From Candidatus Bathyarchaeota archaeon (GTDB lineage Archaea; Thermoproteota; Bathyarchaeia; Bathyarchaeales; DTEX01), in the NCBI GenBank assembly GCA_018396405.1, contig JAGTQD010000008.1, positions 1 to 36,464 of the forward strand: a DNA stretch of 36,464 nucleotides. Direction: 5' to 3'. Below, piece after piece: positions 33,458 to 36,464 of the stretch (position 1 is its first letter; each line of letters begins with the position of its first letter). The notes beneath the pieces were generated by a model. That model did not search any database and was not told the origin of the DNA. It worked only from the letters and a program-made list of their open reading frames with translations. The translations under genes and the position numbers were made by a program.

Positions 33458-36400
33458 ATGTACGCGAAGCGTTTACTAATATCTCTCTCATATATGTCTT
33501 TGATAATTTTGCTGATCAGCATAGTCGATGTTTTTCCCTTCTTCCATATCTATGCTGCAAATGCCTTACAAGATTATGGATCACCTTATATAAGAGTCAA
33601 CGCCATAGATGCTTATAGCAAGTCTCCAATTAGAGACGTTAAAATTCTTATATGGGATATGAGCTCTGGTGTGGAGAATCTGAGCTCTCTTCTGACGGAT
33701 GAAAATGGCATATGTATCTTTAAGGCAGCACATGAAGGCCGCTACTTAATTTATGCTTATCAAGGTAATTTGACAAGTGGAAAGATTAATTATGCACCTA
33801 TAGGTCCTATTGAAGTTAAGTTATCATTTTATGAAACTAGTCGAAATATTACACTTTACATGCTTCCTTCAGCAACAGTTTGTTTAATAGGGGAAATATG
33901 GACCCCCGAAATTCCTGGTTTTCATGGGAGCTTTACGGTTACTATTATTGATCCTAAAACAAAAGCCCCCCTTGTTCTGGAGGAAGGGCAATTCATAAAC
34001 ACGTATAATATGATGACTAGATATTTTCTAAGAGAAAATGGAAACCGGCTAAATTCATCATTGATTTTTATACCGGCTGAAAGAAGTATCGACCTAAAAA
34101 TTCAATGTTCGTTTTATATTGTAGGAACTGGATTTATAAGTTTTACAACCCAAATTGAAAATATTAATCTTAGATGGAAGAGTGAACCTGAGGTTTTTTC
34201 ATTATCATACTATAGTCTTCTTGAGAGTATAAAGAGAGTTAGGAGAGAATCTCTTTTAAAAATTTCAGAAGAAATCGATAATCTTAGAAGAAAAGGTTTC
34301 TACTTGTTAGAGGAGCAAAATCTTGTCAATAAATATATGGATGCTCTTAATAATGCGGAGAGAGATCTGCATGCTGGTAACTATTATGAGTGTTGGAAAG
34401 TAGTTAGTATGGTTTGGAGGGAATGTCAAAATATTAGGAGAACACTTGATTATTACTTATTAGCAAGCAGCTCGAGCGCCGTATATCTTCCATCTTTTCT
34501 CGCGATTTATAGTATCATTTTAGCCTCCTTTCTATTTGAGGATACCCATAAAAAGATAATTTCAAGCGCGTTGCTATTCGCGCTTTTTATTATTTTGCTG
34601 TTTTACCTATATCCTGGAACAAGAGTTATTTTGGATCCGACTTTAGGAAACAGAAATATATTCTTAGCATCATCAGCTATATCTTTCATAACTACACTGG
34701 GCTTATTTTCTCTTTTCTCTTTTCGTTCAAGGTTAGGTATTGAGGGACTAACATCATTCAGAGATATTATTGAGACGATGCTGTCCCTGGGGAAAAGGGA
34801 AATAAAAGCTAGAAAACTTCGCGGATTACTGACAATATGCTCGGTTACTTTACTAGTTCTAGCTTTTACATCCTTTACTTCATTTGGTGGTGTATTTGGG
34901 ATAGTATCTGAGAGACTAAACTATACGCCGAGTTCAGAGGGTATCCTTCTGAAATCTTTCGGAAACGTAACATTCACGTTAGGACAAAATACGTATCGTC
35001 TGTTTAATCCTATGAGCATAGGATACTATGAAACTCTAAGAAATGACCCACTATTCCAAAATATCGCCCCTAAAATAGAGACCTATCCTAATGAAAAACC
35101 TATTTTAAGAATTTTTTCAAAAACATCAGATCTTCCAATCTATGGATTAATTGGAATAATACCTGAAGAGGAAGAGCGTTTTACGAGACTTAACGAAATA
35201 ATAATTAGTGGCAGCTACTTGAGCGAAAAAGATTGGGAGATATTAATAAGCGATTCGGCGGCCAGAAAACTCAATGTTAAACCAGAAGATAGTGTAACAC
35301 TTTCAACTGAGGGTTTCTCCAGAACATGTATTATAAGAGGAATCTTTGACGACTCGCTTTTCCGACAACTGACCGAAATTGATGGGCAACCTTACGCACC
35401 TAAAAAGATATCTATTGTGGACGAAGTTCAATCCTTCGTTGTATGCAGCCCAGATGAGATCATAATAATGTCGTTTAACTCTGCTTTAAAACTTCAGGCT
35501 GAAATAAACAAAATAAATCAAAGGGAACCTAGTGATCCTGGAACATTCAATTGTCTTTCTAGGATTGCGGCAAAACGTGCATCTGGATCTAGTGTAAATG
35601 CTGTAATTGATGTCATAGTTAAGAGCTATGGAAAGGAAGTGTATATATCGGAAGGTGGGCATGTAGATCGGTACTTTATAGGCTTCCTTTATGAAGTTAA
35701 GGGCGCATTGGAAATAACAATACCAGTCGTAATGGTGATTTTAAATGTTGGTGCATTAATGTTAAATGCAGTTTATGAGCGCAGTAAAGAAATGAAAACA
35801 TTAGTTATTTTAGGCTCTAACCCAACGCATATAGCACTACTCTTTATAGCTGAAGCTACGATTTTGGGTATGGTTGGTGGCGGACTGGGTTATCTTTTTG
35901 GTATAGGCTTCTATAGGATTATGCTATTATTTGGTAGTGGCCTTGAAGTTAAGGAAAAGATCGAGTGGTGGTGGAGCTTTATATGTTTTGGAATAGCAGT
36001 ATTGGTTTCTGTAGCCTCAGCTCTTCAGCCAGCCTTAAGAGCAGTCAAGCTTTACACACCCTCTAAGATAAGGAGGGCTAAGATTTCAGAGGAAGATAGA
36101 GAAGCGAGAAAGAGAGAGATTTTCCAGGTTCGCCAAGAGAGAAGAATTACAATGCCAGTAAAAGTTAATGAATCTATCTTCTTAATATTTATAAATTCAC
36201 TAATAAATTATCTCAGAGAGTTAAGTATGGGAGTTTACGAAAAATTTACTGATATTGTAGAAGAGCCGGAACTACAAACGCCTGGTGGTAGAACTATAAA
36301 AAGGATAAAATTTAGGTACGTGAATAACATTGAAAAAATTGAGTTAAATAATGAGATAACGTGCAGTAAAGAACCAAAAGAGGATTATTACAGGGTTTAT

Positions 36401-36464
36401 TTGACGGTTAATCTTGATCAAAAACAAGTTTCAGAAGAATATGTATATAGGATTGCTAATTTCG
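33458..36464 (+). CDS. FtsX-type permease with extracellular Ig-like domain, 3' truncated
   Basis: The frame is open to the window end (1002 codons visible). An N-terminal membrane segment or signal precedes a carboxypeptidase-regulatory-like Ig domain (about 48-140), a beta-rich region and a helical hairpin (about 270-330). Three helices follow (about 343-361, 367-388 and 400-423), then the FtsX/MacB-like permease: helix near 455-478, an extracellular core with PIYGLIGIIPEEE and VYISEGGHVDRYF, and helices near 752-775, 798-828 and 839-863 with the family motif SKEMKTLVILGSNPTHI. A charged cytoplasmic region and a soluble C-terminal domain begin before the edge. The layout parallels the permease at 18376-22839, but the M28-like domain is replaced by the Ig domain. 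No ATPase partner is visible. Confidence 0.8.
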   Translation, partial: MYAKRLLISLSYMSLIILLISIVDVFPFFHIYAANALQDYGSPYIRVNAIDAYSKSPIRDVKILIWDMSSGVENLSSLLTDENGICIFKAAHEGRYLIYAYQGNLTSGKINYAPIGPIEVKLSFYETSRNITLYMLPSATVCLIGEIWTPEIPGFHGSFTVTIIDPKTKAPLVLEEGQFINTYNMMTRYFLRENGNRLNSSLIFIPAERSIDLKIQCSFYIVGTGFISFTTQIENINLRWKSEPEVFSLSYYSLLESIKRVRRESLLKISEEIDNLRRKGFYLLEEQNLVNKYMDALNNAERDLHAGNYYECWKVVSMVWRECQNIRRTLDYYLLASSSSAVYLPSFLAIYSIILASFLFEDTHKKIISSALLFALFIILLFYLYPGTRVILDPTLGNRNIFLASSAISFITTLGLFSLFSFRSRLGIEGLTSFRDIIETMLSLGKREIKARKLRGLLTICSVTLLVLAFTSFTSFGGVFGIVSERLNYTPSSEGILLKSFGNVTFTLGQNTYRLFNPMSIGYYETLRNDPLFQNIAPKIETYPNEKPILRIFSKTSDLPIYGLIGIIPEEEERFTRLNEIIISGSYLSEKDWEILISDSAARKLNVKPEDSVTLSTEGFSRTCIIRGIFDDSLFRQLTEIDGQPYAPKKISIVDEVQSFVVCSPDEIIIMSFNSALKLQAEINKINQREPSDPGTFNCLSRIAAKRASGSSVNAVIDVIVKSYGKEVYISEGGHVDRYFIGFLYEVKGALEITIPVVMVILNVGALMLNAVYERSKEMKTLVILGSNPTHIALLFIAEATILGMVGGGLGYLFGIGFYRIMLLFGSGLEVKEKIEWWWSFICFGIAVLVSVASALQPALRAVKLYTPSKIRRAKISEEDREARKREIFQVRQERRITMPVKVNESIFLIFINSLINYLRELSMGVYEKFTDIVEEPELQTPGGRTIKRIKFRYVNNIEKIELNNEITCSKEPKEDYYRVYLTVNLDQKQVSEEYVYRIANF

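Noticed and set aside
1-36464. CRISPR arrays, tRNA genes, transposases or integration sites
   Set aside because: No regularly spaced repeats, tRNA-like cloverleaf ends, transposase motifs or terminal inverted repeats were recognised by eye; a tRNA or covariance-model scan was not possible.

Overview
The window is AT-rich and looks archaeal, most likely a Thermoproteota lineage such as Bathyarchaeia; that placement is an inference. The evidence is a transketolase split into separate N- and C-terminal subunits, many TTG/GTG starts, TATA-like boxes about 25 bases upstream of predicted transcript starts, T-run terminators, and surface proteins that end in a coiled coil, one membrane helix and a short basic tail. 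No tRNA, rRNA, CRISPR array, insertion sequence or transcriptional regulator was recognised. No gene-free stretch exceeds 300 bases; the longest are 7978-8209 (divergent promoters) and 33224-33457 (repeat tail, promoter, possible mini-ORF).

Region 1 (1-12442) holds sugar catabolism and cytoplasmic glycoside hydrolases. In order: a 5'-truncated apiosidase-like (DUF4038/GH140-type) enzyme, both transketolase subunits, a glycerol-kinase-like FGGY kinase with an altered substrate pocket, an L-fucose-isomerase-like protein, a TIM-barrel hydrolase with a GH42-type middle domain, a sialidase-fold (BNR) protein, a DUF5703 (alpha/alpha)6 protein, and a sugar 3-epimerase-like protein. A GH28 polygalacturonase-like protein and an (alpha/alpha)6-type protein at 22910-25914 belong with them functionally. 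None has an evident signal peptide.

Region 2 (12544-22839) and region 3 (25993-36464, running off the end) are two versions of one membrane and surface module. Each has a PQQ-type beta-propeller on a coiled-coil membrane stalk, a membrane-anchored PL1 pectate lyase with a PKD domain, a large OPT-like (DUF6785-type) membrane protein, and a giant FtsX-type permease with an extracellular domain. Copy A's permease carries a degenerate M28 peptidase domain. Copy B adds three small membrane proteins. The 3' ends of copy B's lyase and propeller genes, including stop codon and terminator, are a 139-bp perfect duplicate.

Read together, the window suggests an archaeal counterpart of a pectin utilisation locus. 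Surface lyases cut pectate, propeller and permease proteins may bind or gather fragments, and the OPT-like proteins are candidate importers. GH28 and the other cytoplasmic enzymes would finish the fragments, and the isomerase, kinase, epimerase and transketolase would route the sugars into central metabolism. The transport role and the exact sugars are inference.
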